Origin: Sitta carolinensis
Taxonomy: Eukaryota > Chordata > Aves > Passeriformes > Sittidae
Length of the DNA: 64,000 bases
Assembly: GCA_032173965.1 (NCBI GenBank)
Contig: CM063288.1
Coordinates: 19,875,501 to 19,939,500 of the forward strand
Direction: 5' to 3'
In this document: piece by piece, positions 26,966-37,330 of the stretch
Numbering within the stretch: the stretch's first letter is position 1
How the letters are laid out: each line of letters begins with the position of its first letter
The notes under the pieces: generated by a model
What the model was told of the DNA's origin: nothing
What the model saw: the letters and a program-made list of their open reading frames with translations, nothing else
Databases searched by the model: none
Program-made: the position numbers and the translations under genes

Positions 26966-27240
26966 GCATAGAATCACCGAACGGCTTGGCTTGGAAGCGA
27001 TCTTAAAGCTCGTCCCGTTCGTCCAGTGCCATGGGCAGGGACACCTCTATCCCAGGTTGCTCCTAGCCCTGTCCAACCCGGCCTGGGACACTCCTGGGGT
27101 GGGGCAGGCACAGCTGCCCTGGGCAGCCTGTGTCAGGGCTCCCCCACCCTCGGTGTAAACAATCTAATCTCAACCTGCTCTCTCTCTTTTAAATCCATTT
27201 CCCCTCGTTCTGTCACTACAGTCTTGAGCGTGAGCAATTC
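26966..27240 (-). mobile_element. CR1 LINE 3' fragment upstream of NUP35
   Basis: Reverse-complement CR1 tail: 'CATAGAATCACCGAACGG', 'GTCCAGTGCCATGGGCAGGG', 'ACACCTCTATCCCAGGTTGC', 'TTAAATCCATTTCCCCTCG'. Lies between the NUP35 CpG region and the MROH block. Confidence 0.85.
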
Positions 27241-27244
27241 ATAC

Positions 27245-28272
27245 TGGGAACAAAAGAGGCCGTGGTTCAAACACAATGATGCGCAACAGTTCCAACTACT
27301 GACACCAGAGCAGAACCCCAATCTCGAAACCAAACCGTTCAAATCACTCTGGCACGCAATTTATCCAAACACAGTGTTCTCCTTATTTTGTTGCATATTA
27401 ATATATCAAATCATTAAGAGCTGGCATGAAGGCCACAAAATACAATTAAAATTTTGTAGTCATTTAAAGCATGACATCTTAAGACAGTAGTTTTAGCCTG
27501 GGATCTCAGGAAGGTCAAAATTACATACCCTGTAATGTCTGTTTTTTACATATGATGTGAGAGGAGAGCATGTGAGGACAGATGTGAAGAAAAGACAGTA
27601 ACATGAGCAGAGACATCATTATCAACATTTTTTGTATCTCTACTGAAATGATTTACAGGGGAAAAAAACCCCACTAGTCCCAAGACTGGACTCATCATGT
27701 TAGTGCACTTCAAATCACTATTAGATGAGAAACAGTAGAAATACACAAAGCATTAAAGCATCCTATGCATTTTGAGCATCCTCGAAAGACCATCATTTTA
27801 ATTTCAAAAAGATTAATGGCTGGCTAGCCCACAAAATTCAATAGTATCACCTATAGTTGCAATATAATTTTAAAATTCAGTATCAAAGTACTTCATTATA
27901 AGAACATTTTATTATCTAGATTTTACGACCAACTAGGAATGCACAGATTTGGAAAGAAAGCAAGTTATCTGAGTTACTTTACTTCCTTTCTCTATTGCCT
28001 GCATTTTCTGATGGTTCAGTAAGCAAATCATCATTCTATTGTTTTCTAATATTTCAAGGAAAACTGAGCTGTACCTTTTTATTAGTGCTCTGGTTTTAGG
28101 CAAAACTTCTCTGAAGTCAGTACACCACCATTTGGCCTTTTGATGACATGCTGGAAAAAACAGGGTCAAAGGAGGGTTAAGAAAAAATATATAAAGACTT
28201 GAAAATTCACTTGTGAAAGGGGATTTCAAAATGACAGATTAAAGTACATCAAACTTCCAGTACATCTAGCCC
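27245..28272. other. AT-rich spacer between NUP35 promoter and the MROH block
   Basis: No recognisable coding exon, repeat or RNA gene. The composition changes abruptly from AT-rich to GC-rich at about 28,272, where similarity to the second MROH gene begins. Confidence 0.6.
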
Positions 28273-28274
28273 AC

Positions 28275-30540
28275 GGCCCAGCCCTGTGCAGTTCTGAGCT
28301 CCTGCCAGCTGGGCACCCCTGTCACTGCTCTGTGCCTTTCAGGTCCTGGATTGTGTAGACTTGGATCAATGGGGTATCAGCATCCTTGAGATCATGAGAA
28401 GGCACCTGCAGAGTGAGTCCCTGGAGAGGCATCGCCTGGTGCTCCGAGGCCTTGTGGTGCTCAGCCAGAATCCCTCGCTGGTGAGAAGGAGGCAGCAGCT
28501 GAAGCAGTGCTGGCAGTGTGGGGCTGGGGAAAGCAGCCCCTTGGGCTTGGCTGGGCTCTGGGAGCTGTGGCAGCACCTTCCAGCTCTCCTGTGTCGCTGC
28601 TCAGCTCCCCGAGTGCTTTGGGACAGGCCTTTGGCAGCTGGGACCTGCGGCAGCAGCGTGGGGTTGCGCTACTGGAATGGTGTTGGTGGTGCAGCTCACG
28701 GATTCACAGCACAGCCTTGTGTTCCACACAGGCCAAAAAACTGTGCAGCCTGTCTGAAAGCCTAGTGGAGCAACTGAGGAGCGAAGACATAGAGGTGGTC
28801 ACTTTGTTCACAAATTTACTCCTGAACAAAGAAATCCTTACATCCAGCCCCACAGCCCCAAAACTGGCTGAGGCGCTCCGGCCACTCTTTGACAGTGTAA
28901 GGCTCTGTGCCCCCAGCCACGGGCACTGGGTGCTGCCAGAAGTGTGATGCCCTGTGGATTTTCAGGCCTGTGCACAGGGGGCCTGGGGAATCCAGTGCTG
29001 AGTTTTTATCTTTCCAACAGGACAACAGCCATGTGCAGCAGCTCTCCATTCACCTCTACAAAGAAGTGATGGAATCGGTAGTGGAAAAGGGAAAAAAAGC
29101 CTCTGAAGATGCATGTGAGCCAGAGCCTGCTCCCATTGTTCTTCCACTGCCATGATGAGAACCAGCATGTGGCAAAGGTGAGGACTCCTGGGCACTGGTG
29201 TCCCCACGGGAGGGGGCTCAACAGTCTGCCTGCACCCCGGAATCTCATGGGCTCCAGCCTCCCCCTGGCCCTGGGCTGCGGTGCCATCTCCGGGTGACTG
29301 CTGCCCTGCAGGCCTCTCGGGAAACCCTGCTTTCGGCAGTAAGCTTCCTGAAGAGGAAGGATCTCAAGCAGCTGCTGCTGAACGACCTGTGGACCTTTGC
29401 CGAGCATGTGGTAAGGATGGCCTGGGAGCCCTGGCTGCAGCCTGGAGAACCGCCCTGCCCACGGTGCTGTGTGTGGAGCTGGCAGCTGTCCCCTGCCCGG
29501 TGCTGCAGCCGGGGGCCGCAGGGGCTCTGCTCCAGGCTCCCATGGCCCCGAGCCGGGTGCCGATGGAGCCCCAGCTGCCCAGCGGGGCTGCGGGGCGGGC
29601 GGCTCCGCGGCTCTGCGGGCAGCCCCCGGCTCTCTGCCCCTGCAGAGCCCGGCCCAGGGCCAGCGCCAGCACCAACCCTTCCCTGCTGCTGCTCTCCCAG
29701 CTGGCACAGGACAGGAGCCGACCGGCCGAGCAGCTGCGCCGGGCGCTGCCGTACCTGCACAGCCCACAGGAGCCCATTCCAGAGGCAGCCGTCTGGTCCG
29801 TTGGTGAGCCACAAGCCCGGGGTCTTGGTCCCTCCCCGCCCCATTGCAGCAGGATCCGGGCCAGGAGCCCTGACAGGCCCTGTGTTCCCAGGGATTGCCG
29901 GGATGCTCATGAGGCGGCAGCCAGAAGAGCTGCGGCTCATCTGTGAAGGTGAGTGAGGCCAGCGAGGTTTCAGTGGGAGCTGGCAGCCGAGTTCACAAGC
30001 CCTGTCCCGGCTGCGGAGGGCTCTGCACCTTGTGCAAACAAGGGGCAGCATGGGGAGAGCACAGAGACGTTTCAGGGGTCTGTGGGGGACTCGTGGCCAG
30101 CACCTTCCAGCTGATCCTGTTGTCTCCTGCTTCATCCAGGCCCTGGCAAGTGCTTGGTGGGCAGGTCCTTTCAGGGGCTTTCCTCACTCTGTTCTCCCTT
30201 TCAGAAATTCAGAAAGACTGAGCTTTGCCAGAGCCTTTTCCTTGGTGAAAAATGCACGGCCTGCAGTTTGTCCAAATTCTGGCTTCATGGAGCAGCTTCA
30301 CAAGTACCAAGAACAGATTGTAAAGGCAAATGGAAGCATAAACAGTCATGACTGATCCAAAGGGAGAAGTGAAATAATCAGTTTTGACTGTACAGGAACA
30401 TCTGTTGGTTGGTGTGGACAGAGGGGGACCTGGTGCGATAGAGGCCAAGTCCACGTCCACCCAGCCATTCTCCCGAGGGTTTTGGCTGTCAGTTTGGTTG
30501 TTGGCTGTGTCAGGACTGTAATACGGTCACAAATAAATTT
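28275..30540 (+). pseudogene. MROH (maestro HEAT-like repeat) family gene, 5'-truncated and frameshifted copy 1
   Basis: Member of the MROH family of HEAT-repeat proteins; the biochemical role of the avian members is not known to me. Exons, named after copy 2: 9 28343-28480 (ILEIMRRHLQSESLERHR), 10 28732-28896 (four codons shorter than copy 2), 11 29021-29177, 12 29312-29410 (ASRETLLSAVSFLKRKDLKQ), 13 29701-29803 (LAQDRSRPAEQLRRALPY), 14 29892-29948 (GIAGMLMRRQPEELRLICEG), 15 from 30205 with TGA at 30219-30221. Splice sites are intact. Exon 11 has A7 where copy 2 has A6, so the frame shifts and ends at a TGA inside the exon; the lost frame (SLLPLFFHCHDENQ) continues intact. Exons 1-8 are absent: similarity to copy 2 starts inside intron 8 at about 28,275. 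AATAAA at 30532-30537 could end a transcript. Confidence 0.82.
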
Positions 30541-30544
30541 TTAT

Positions 30545-31715
30545 CTTTTTATTTTTAGTATGATTGGGTCTTTTTCCTTTTTACCTATAACACACAGGAA
30601 TGTACAATAAGAGAGCAAGTCTGCTTCCAGCACTTCCCTTACTTGCTCCCTCAGGATGCTGGCACCATACACAGAGACACAGAAAAGCTTCTCCTCCCAG
30701 AGTCATCCCTGTCCCCTAGACTTTGCCAATGCACCAGGAACTGGTTCTGGCCTCAGCTGTAAACACAGAAAATGCTGTGCTAAACTTAAGACTTGGCTGT
30801 TTTTTTATTCAAAAATGCATGAAAAACATACAGAAAAGTGAAGGAAACATGACACTGTAGAGTCTCTTTGTTCTGTATAAAGTAATAGCTGTTGGTGTTT
30901 TTGTGCTACTGCCAATCCCTTCCATGAAAACCATCATTCCAGGAAGAAGCAATATCACCTGACAGACCCCAAGCTTTGCCAGCAGCTGCTCCAGGTGCTC
31001 CTGCCAGCAGCCCCTGCAGGAAGGAGCACAGCCCCAGTGCCCGTGGGCTTTGGCTGCCTCTGGCAGAGAAGCCCCCGGGGGCACAGGTCTCTGGGGCAGG
31101 AGCTGGGCACTAGCGCTGCCAAGGCTTGGGGGTATCAGCTCTGCTTGGGCAGGGACACTGCCACCCCTGCTGATTTCAGAGCTGCCCAGGCCCCAGGGCT
31201 CAGAGCATCATTCATGCCCTGGCCCACACGTTCCTTGTCCGTGTCACACCTGCAGGTTTAGGATGGCTCCAGGCAGGACGTGTCCCAAGGAGGCTATGCC
31301 AGCTCCTGTGCAAGGGCCCATGCCCTTCCTGCTGCGGCAGAGCAGGGCAGTGTTTGCTGATGGTTGGAGCCCTTCCTAAAGATCCTGTTGGACTGTCTTG
31401 GACACTGCGGGTGAGGGATTCCTTCCGACCTGGGCCACTTTGGGTGGGCTGGGGGCAGCCCCAGGGCAGGTGGCAGGTTGTGCAAGCACCCTTTGTGACA
31501 CATGGTGCAGCATGGTCACCATGGGCTGGAACAGGACAGGGTGTCACAGGACCCTTTATGACACTGAGATGTTCATGACAGAGGTGCTGGCGGTGACACA
31601 GCAACGCCAGAACACTCAGAGCAGGCGATGGGACAGGACGGGACAGCGGTGCTGTGAGGAGACCCACACAGTGCACTCATTCTCGTCTGACCCGCAGCAT
31701 TTCCGAGGCTTTATT
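30545..31715 (+). promoter_or_regulatory. Spacer and presumed promoter region of MROH copy 2
   Basis: Sequence between the two MROH copies. The first 450 bp is AT-richer and holds nothing recognised; from about 30,970 it is GC-rich without a credible gene. The overlapping short frames on both strands have no recognisable domain. As it precedes the exon 1 region it probably holds the promoter, but no TATA box or start site could be identified. Confidence 0.35.
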
Positions 31716-31718
31716 CCA

Positions 31719-32040
31719 GCAGGTGACCTCGTGGCAGACTGCAGGCCTTAGTGACCTGTGGCCTGCCCGAGGCTTCTCTTCTGCAGCTGCCCTTGAGGCG
31801 AGACTGTGGGACTTGGTGACCACAGTCCTTGAGGAGGAGTCTCCTGTCCTTGTGGCAGGAGCCCTTAAGACCAGAGTGCAGGACCTGCTGTCCTGCAGCC
31901 TTCCCAGGATTCCATTTTGCAGGTGCCTTCAAGGCACTGACTGCAGGAAAGTTGACTCAGAGATTTCCTGAGACATCTTTCAAAAGGTGTCCTCGAGGCC
32001 AGATTGTGCCATGGCGAGCAGATTCCGCAATCTGTTCAAA
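31719..32040 (+). repeat. 64-72 bp degenerate tandem repeat ending in the MROH start-codon region
   Basis: Units begin GCAGGTGACCTCGTGGC (31719), GCAGCTGCCCTTGAGGC (31783), GCAGGAGCCCTTAAGACC (31855), GCAGGTGCCTTCAAGGC (31919) and AAAGGTGTCCTCGAGGCC (31983). Spacings are 64, 72, 64 and 64 bp. A second shared part reads AGACTG or similar, then GG and CTT/CAT-GTGACC-like bases. The fifth unit contains the exon-1 ATG at 32011. Confidence 0.8.
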
Positions 32041-35000
32041 GTGCGTAGGGGGGAAAAGGAAAAAGGTCCTGAAGCTGCCCAGCACAACAGGCTGAAGAGC
32101 CAGAGCAGTTCCAGCTACCACAGGAGGGTAAGTGGCTGAGATGGGCCACAGGGCTGGTGCCTGCTGACAGCTTGGCCCCATCCCATCCCATCCCATCCCA
32201 TCCCATCCCATCCCATCCCATCCCATCCCATCCCATCCCATCCCATCCCATCCCATCCCATCCCATCCCATCCCATCCCCACATGCCCATGGACAGGACG
32301 GCAGAGGGGCCATGGCTGCCCCCCGCAGTGGCTGTGCTCCATCCCTGGAGCATCCCGGGGCTCTCCCTGCCTGGGCAGTGCAGGGCTGGGCTGTGCTCTC
32401 CAGCTTCTCCCACAGCCCCTCAGCTCTGGCTGTGCTCTCTCTTTGCCAGATGCAGCCATGGACCGGGCACAGGAGCACAAACCCACCCGTGGCCGCTTCT
32501 GCAGGGCACTGAAGGTACCTGCAGCCATTCCCACTTGGGCTGGGCCTGCTGCCACTGCTCAGCCCAGTACTGCACTTGCAGCACTCCATGGAACATCCCT
32601 CTCTTCCCTGCCTTTTCTTCCCCTGCAGAAGTTCAGGAAGTTTGCGCCCCTTCAACACAGACAGACCAGCCCCTTGGGAACTGAGGGCGCATCCCAGCCT
32701 GACTCTGAGCTGACTGAGCTCCAGGCACAGCCTGAAGACAGCATAGATTTGGCTGAGTGCACAGAAGACACTGCCCCTGCAACACATGATGACGCAATAA
32801 GGGCTGAAGTGGCAGTGATTGAGGACATGTCCATCACAAACGCTGACATGCCAGTGACAGAGGACGTGGCTATTCCAAACACCGACACTGGAGACACTGA
32901 GAGCATCACCACTACTGACACCACGCCCTCTCCCACTGTGAGTCTGGCATTCACATTGGACTATTTCGAGGACCCACTTGTTTATGACCAGCAGCAGGTA
33001 AGCAGTCTGGGGCCAGGCCTGGAGGCCTCCCAGGATCGGTTGTCCCCTCAACCCATTGCCACTGGGACCCCTCAGCCTTGGAGGCCATCCCAGTGTGGCA
33101 GGAAAGGAAGAACTTCTGGGGGAAAGCTGGGGAAGTTGCTCCCTTGGACAGAGCTCCAAGTCTTCCCCGTGCCTTTTCCAGGTGGCAGCCATGGTGAAGA
33201 ACATTCACCGGAGTGTTATGTCTAACATCACTGTGGATGCCAGGCTGCAAACTGACATCGTGAGGCTGGCTGAAGAACACCCTGCAGATGTGGTGCTGAC
33301 CCTCCTGCACTGTGCCCCATCCTGTGACAGGTACAGGGCCCACCTGCCTTGAGAGCTCAGGGCTCTCCAGCCTTTAGGGCCCATGGCCCTGCACAGCCTG
33401 TCCAGTGGGCTCTGCCAGACAGGCAGAGAGGTGCAGGAGCCTCAGGCCCCTCTGTGTCCCGAGCCTGCTGCCATGCTGCCTCCCTGCCCCTCAGGGCACC
33501 GGGGCTCTGTCACCTGGGCCCCCACAGCTGCACAGGGCATGGCACTGTGACTGAGACACCCCTGACACAGAGCTCCCATCCCACAGAGCTGCAGAAATGA
33601 TCTGGAGAGCCATAGGCTCCTCAGGACTAGCAGTGAAGAAGGTGCTACCAATGCTGCTGTGTGTGATGGAGGATTGGCCACTGCACAGGAGATTGACTTC
33701 TGATGGGGATAATCAGAATGTCTTTTCCCTGGCTGTGAGTTTCTGGAACTGACCTTCTCTCTCCCCCAGGTCACTTCTCCATCATCTCTCCATCCTCTCT
33801 GTGCCTCAGGCACTGGGCTGAAACCTGGGCTAGGGGGAGGCTCAGGGGGCACCAGCCCCGCTGCCCCCCTGTGTCTCCCCTCGGGCCCTGCCACATGGAC
33901 ACCAGGGCACTGAGCACTGTCTCGGGCTGCTTCTTTTGCAGGCAACCCTGGTGCTCTGGGTGATTCTCCAGGAGCCTCAGTGCCACAAGGTGATGATCCT
34001 TTATTCCTCACGCATATTTGTGGCTCTGCTCCTCCATGTTGTCATCACCACACAACAGAGGTCACCAGAGGAAGCTGATAACTTCTGGAAGGAATGCCAG
34101 GAGCAACACTTCCTTCCCAGCAACCCCAACAGGTCCCAGTCCTCCCGTGCTTCCCACGCCCTTGTGGCCATCACCAGTGCTCCCAGAGTGACCTGGGCTT
34201 TGCTCTGCACACAGGTTTGCGGTGCAGACCATGAAGGCTCTGCTGTACGTACTGAAATGTGACACTGAGGTGATGGCCATGGAGCGCAAGTACGGCTGGG
34301 ACATGCTGCTGTGTGCTGACACCCAGCACTATGTCATGAGTCTGCTGGCCAGGTGAGACCCCCTTCTCCCCACTGACCCTGGCACTTGTGTTCTGTGCCT
34401 GGGGTGCCCCACACATTCCTCTTGGTCATGGGCCAGTGAGCCATGTCACTGAGGGATGGCTGAGCAGACTGGAAAAGGCTGGGAGAGAAGGGTGCCCAGA
34501 ACGAGCAACCTCCTAAATGGCCCAGGTCCCCTTGCAGGGCGGGGGGGGAAAGACCAGACCTTAGTGAGTCAGTCCTGGCAGAGGTTTGCCCCCCCATCTC
34601 AGGGTCTTGGTAACTTTTTCCCCTGACAGGGAGATGCTCCGTGCCTCGCTCTCCTTGTGTTCTGGGATTGCAGTCCGCCTGCTTGGGCTGCTGAGCAGGG
34701 TGGAGCCAAGCTTGGATCTGCCCATCCTGGCATTCCTTGTGGAGGTGAGCCTGATGGCCAGTGCTGCTGAGCTGAGCTGCCTTCCAGCTCTCTGCCCTCT
34801 TTCAGCTGCAGCTTCCTGGGACAGTGCCCATGTCCTGTGCTGCTGCCTGGGGCCAGCCCTGTGCAGTTCTGAGCTCCTGCCAGCTGGGCACCCCTGTCAC
34901 TGCCCTGTGCCTTTCAGGTCTTCCAGCGCTTGGATTTGACTAAATATGGTGACAGCATCCTTGAGATCATGTCAAGGCACCTGCAGAGCGAGAGCAGGGA

Positions 35001-37032
35001 AAGGAATCGCCTAGTGCTGAGAGGCCTCCTGGTGCTCAGCAGTGATCCCTGGATGGTGAGAAGGGGACAGCAGCTGATGCTGCACTGGGCAAAGCAGCCC
35101 CTTGGGCTGGCTGGGCTTCAGGAGATGAGGCAGCTGCTCCCAGCTCTTCTGCCTCACCTCCCTGAGTGCTTTGGGACAGGCCTTTGGTCTCTGGGCCCTG
35201 CGGCACCAGGGTGGGGTTGCTGTGCCAGGGTGGTGGTGGTGCAGCCTTTCCTGGCTTCCTAGAACTGCCTTGTGTTACACACAGGTCAGAAAAATGGACT
35301 GTCTGTCTCAATGGCTTGTGAAGCAGCTGAGTGATGCAGATGGAGAGGTGGTCACCATGATTCTCAGAGTGTTCACAAATGTGCTTCAGAACAAAGACAT
35401 CCCAGTGTCTAGCACCACTGCCCTGAAGCTGGCCGAGGCACTCTTACCACTCTTTGACAATGTAAGGCTCAGTGCCCTCAGCCACAGGCACTGCCTGCTG
35501 CCCAGAAGCTTTCTGCTTTATAGATTTTTGAGCCTTTGCCCAGGTGAGCCTTGGTCTTAAGGTCTTATCCTCTTCCTTTTCTCCAGGGCAACAGCCATGT
35601 GCATCTGCTCTCCATTCGCCTCTTGTGCAAGGTGATGGAGTTGGTAGTGGAAGAGGGAAAAAAGCTTCTGGAGAAGATTTTGTACCAGACCCTGCTCCCA
35701 CTCTTTTTCCGCTGCCATGATGAGAACCAGCAGGTGGCAGAGGTGAGGTTTGGTGTGATAATGGTGTTCTCTGGGATGGGGCTCAGCTGCCTCCTGCCCT
35801 GGAGCTTCCCTGGTTGCAGCCGCCTCCAGGCCCTGGCACAGGGACGCGGTCCTGTGTCCTGGGCTGTGTGGCCATCTCCACCTCTCTGCTGCTCTCCAGG
35901 CCTCTCGGGAAACGCTGCTTCGTGTAGTCAAATTCCTGAAGATGAGGAAACTTAAGCAGCTGGTGAAGAAGAAGCAGCTGTGGAAGTTTGCCGAGGTCCT
36001 GGTAAGGACGGCCCAGCCTGAGGCTGGAGAAGCGCCCTGCCCACGGTGCTGTGTGTGGAGCTGGCAGCTGTCCCCTGCCCGGTGCTGCAGCCGGGGGCCG
36101 CAGGGGCTCTGCTCCAGGCTTCCGTGGCCCCGAGCCGGGTGCCGATGGAGCCCCAGCTGCCCAGCGGGGCTGCGGGGCGGGCGGCTCCGCGGCTCTGCGG
36201 GCAGCCCCCGGCTCTCTGCCCCTGCAGAGCCCGGCGCCAGCGGCTGCTGGCCGGGCCGCAGGGCTGTGCGGGCAGAGCCCAGCACAGGGGCAGCGCCAGC
36301 ACCAACCCTTCCCTCCTGCCTCTCTCTCAGCTGGCACAGGACAGGAGCCGACCGGCCGAGCAGCTGCGCCGGGCGCTGCCGTACCTGCACAGTCCGCAGG
36401 AGCGCATTCGAGAGGCGGCCGTCAGGTTCCTGGGTGAGCTCTGCCGAGGCCAGGCTCCCAGTCCGCCCCGCCGCAGCTCGGCCCCCGCCCCGGCTGCTGC
36501 CCCGGCAGTGCCGGGCGGGCCCGGCGCTGTGCAGCCCCGGCTGCCCTGGGCGCTGCTGCCGCCCTCTGGGAGCCTGTGGCCACAGGGCTGGCAGCACCGC
36601 TGGCTCGCAGCTGTGCCGCTGGCGCCCTGACACAGAGCTCTGTGTTCACAGAGATACAAGGCTGCCCATGACGGGGAAGAAGAAAGAGCTCCAGGCCCTC
36701 AGGGAGGGTGAGTGAGGGCAGCGGGGCTGTCAGCGGGGGCTGGCGGGGGGAGCTGTAATGCCTGCCCCGGCTGTGGAGGGCTCTGCTCCCAGCGCCGACG
36801 AGGGACAGCGTCGGGAGAGCACGGGGAGATTTCAGGGGCACTTGAGGGAGTCATGGCCAGGATCTTCCGACTGATGCCAATTTCTCCTGCTCCCTTCTGG
36901 GTGAAATGGCCCGGGCAGCATGGTCTCCTAGGATTCCTGCTGATCCAGGATCTGACTGTGGCTCTGTTCCTCTCTCTTCCAGCCCTTCAGGCCCTGAGAA
37001 AAAATGCCAGCCCGTCATGCACCAAACTGTAA
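32011..37032 (+). CDS. MROH (maestro HEAT-like repeat) family gene, copy 2, 15 exons, possibly damaged
   Basis: HEAT-repeat protein of the MROH family, function unknown. Exons: 32011-32127, 32450-32514, 32629-32997, 33182-33330, 33587-33734, 33942-34132, 34215-34352, 34630-34744, 34918-35055, 35285-35461, 35587-35742, 35900-36001, 36331-36433, 36652-36707, 36983-37032. Exon 1 reads MASRFRNLFKVRRGEKEKG; exon 3 is a 123-codon acidic, Thr-rich, probably disordered segment; exons 4-13 carry helical HEAT-like sequence (FAVQTMKALLYVLKCD, MERKYGWDMLLCADT, LHRRLTSDGD, ILEIMSRHLQSES). Exons 3-13 join in phase without a stop. Problems: exon 1 ends in phase 0 but exon 2 needs one extra base (the direct join stops at 32510-32512); an acceptor at 32415 or initiation at ATG 32458 in a good Kozak context avoids this. 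Exon 14 is 56 nt against 57 in copy 1, giving TGA at 36669-36671. From ATG 32458 the spliced product would be about 620 residues. Confidence 0.75.
32177..32280. repeat. CCATC/GGGAT pentanucleotide array in MROH intron 1
   Basis: About twenty uninterrupted copies of a 5-bp unit (TCCCA on +). The complementary strand is a run of GGG tracts separated by AT, a pattern able to form G-quadruplexes. It creates long spurious frames encoding GWDGM (-) and SHPIP (+) repeats. Confidence 0.97.
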
Positions 37033-37259
37033 AATCAAGACCAATTTCCACATGGAGCTAATATATTAGGGACATCGTCAGGATCCAGTGAACCAGTGTC
37101 TCAAGAACACACCGGGAGGTCCTGAAGAGGACACCATCTGTCAGTACCACTGCAGCTCCGGGCACAGCTTGCTGCACACAAGCTCTCATGTCTTCAGCCC
37201 TCTCCCTGGCTGTAAATGGCACCCTGCCTCCAGCCCTCAGACCCTGCCTGTTGCAAATC

Positions 37260-37330
37260 AAGAAGCTAGACCCCCTTCTGAGTTTCTCAGAAGGAGAGGA
37301 GAACGTAGAATTAAAGTCTTGAGAGAAATT
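37260..37330 (+). terminator. Candidate 3' end of MROH copy 2: hairpin plus ATTAAA
   Basis: A perfect 9-bp stem with a 3-nt loop (arms CCTTCTGAG at 37274-37282 and CTCAGAAGG at 37286-37294) lies 15 nt before the polyadenylation hexamer ATTAAA at 37310-37315, about 280 nt after the TAA at 37030-37032. Whether the mRNA ends here is inferred. Confidence 0.4.

Noticed and set aside
31719..32010. Repeat array as a possible CRISPR array
   Set aside because: Units are degenerate, directly adjacent, lack unique spacers, and the genome is vertebrate.
31957..33204. 415-codon open frame on the - strand with GWDGM repeats
   Set aside because: It is antisense to MROH exons 1-3; the repeats are the translated CCATC array, and the rest reflects lack of stops in GC-rich DNA.
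35557..36633. 358-codon open frame on the - strand
   Set aside because: Antisense to MROH exons 11-13 and their introns. The similar frame at 29,245-30,135 (296 codons) exists only because the two loci are duplicates. No domain is recognised.
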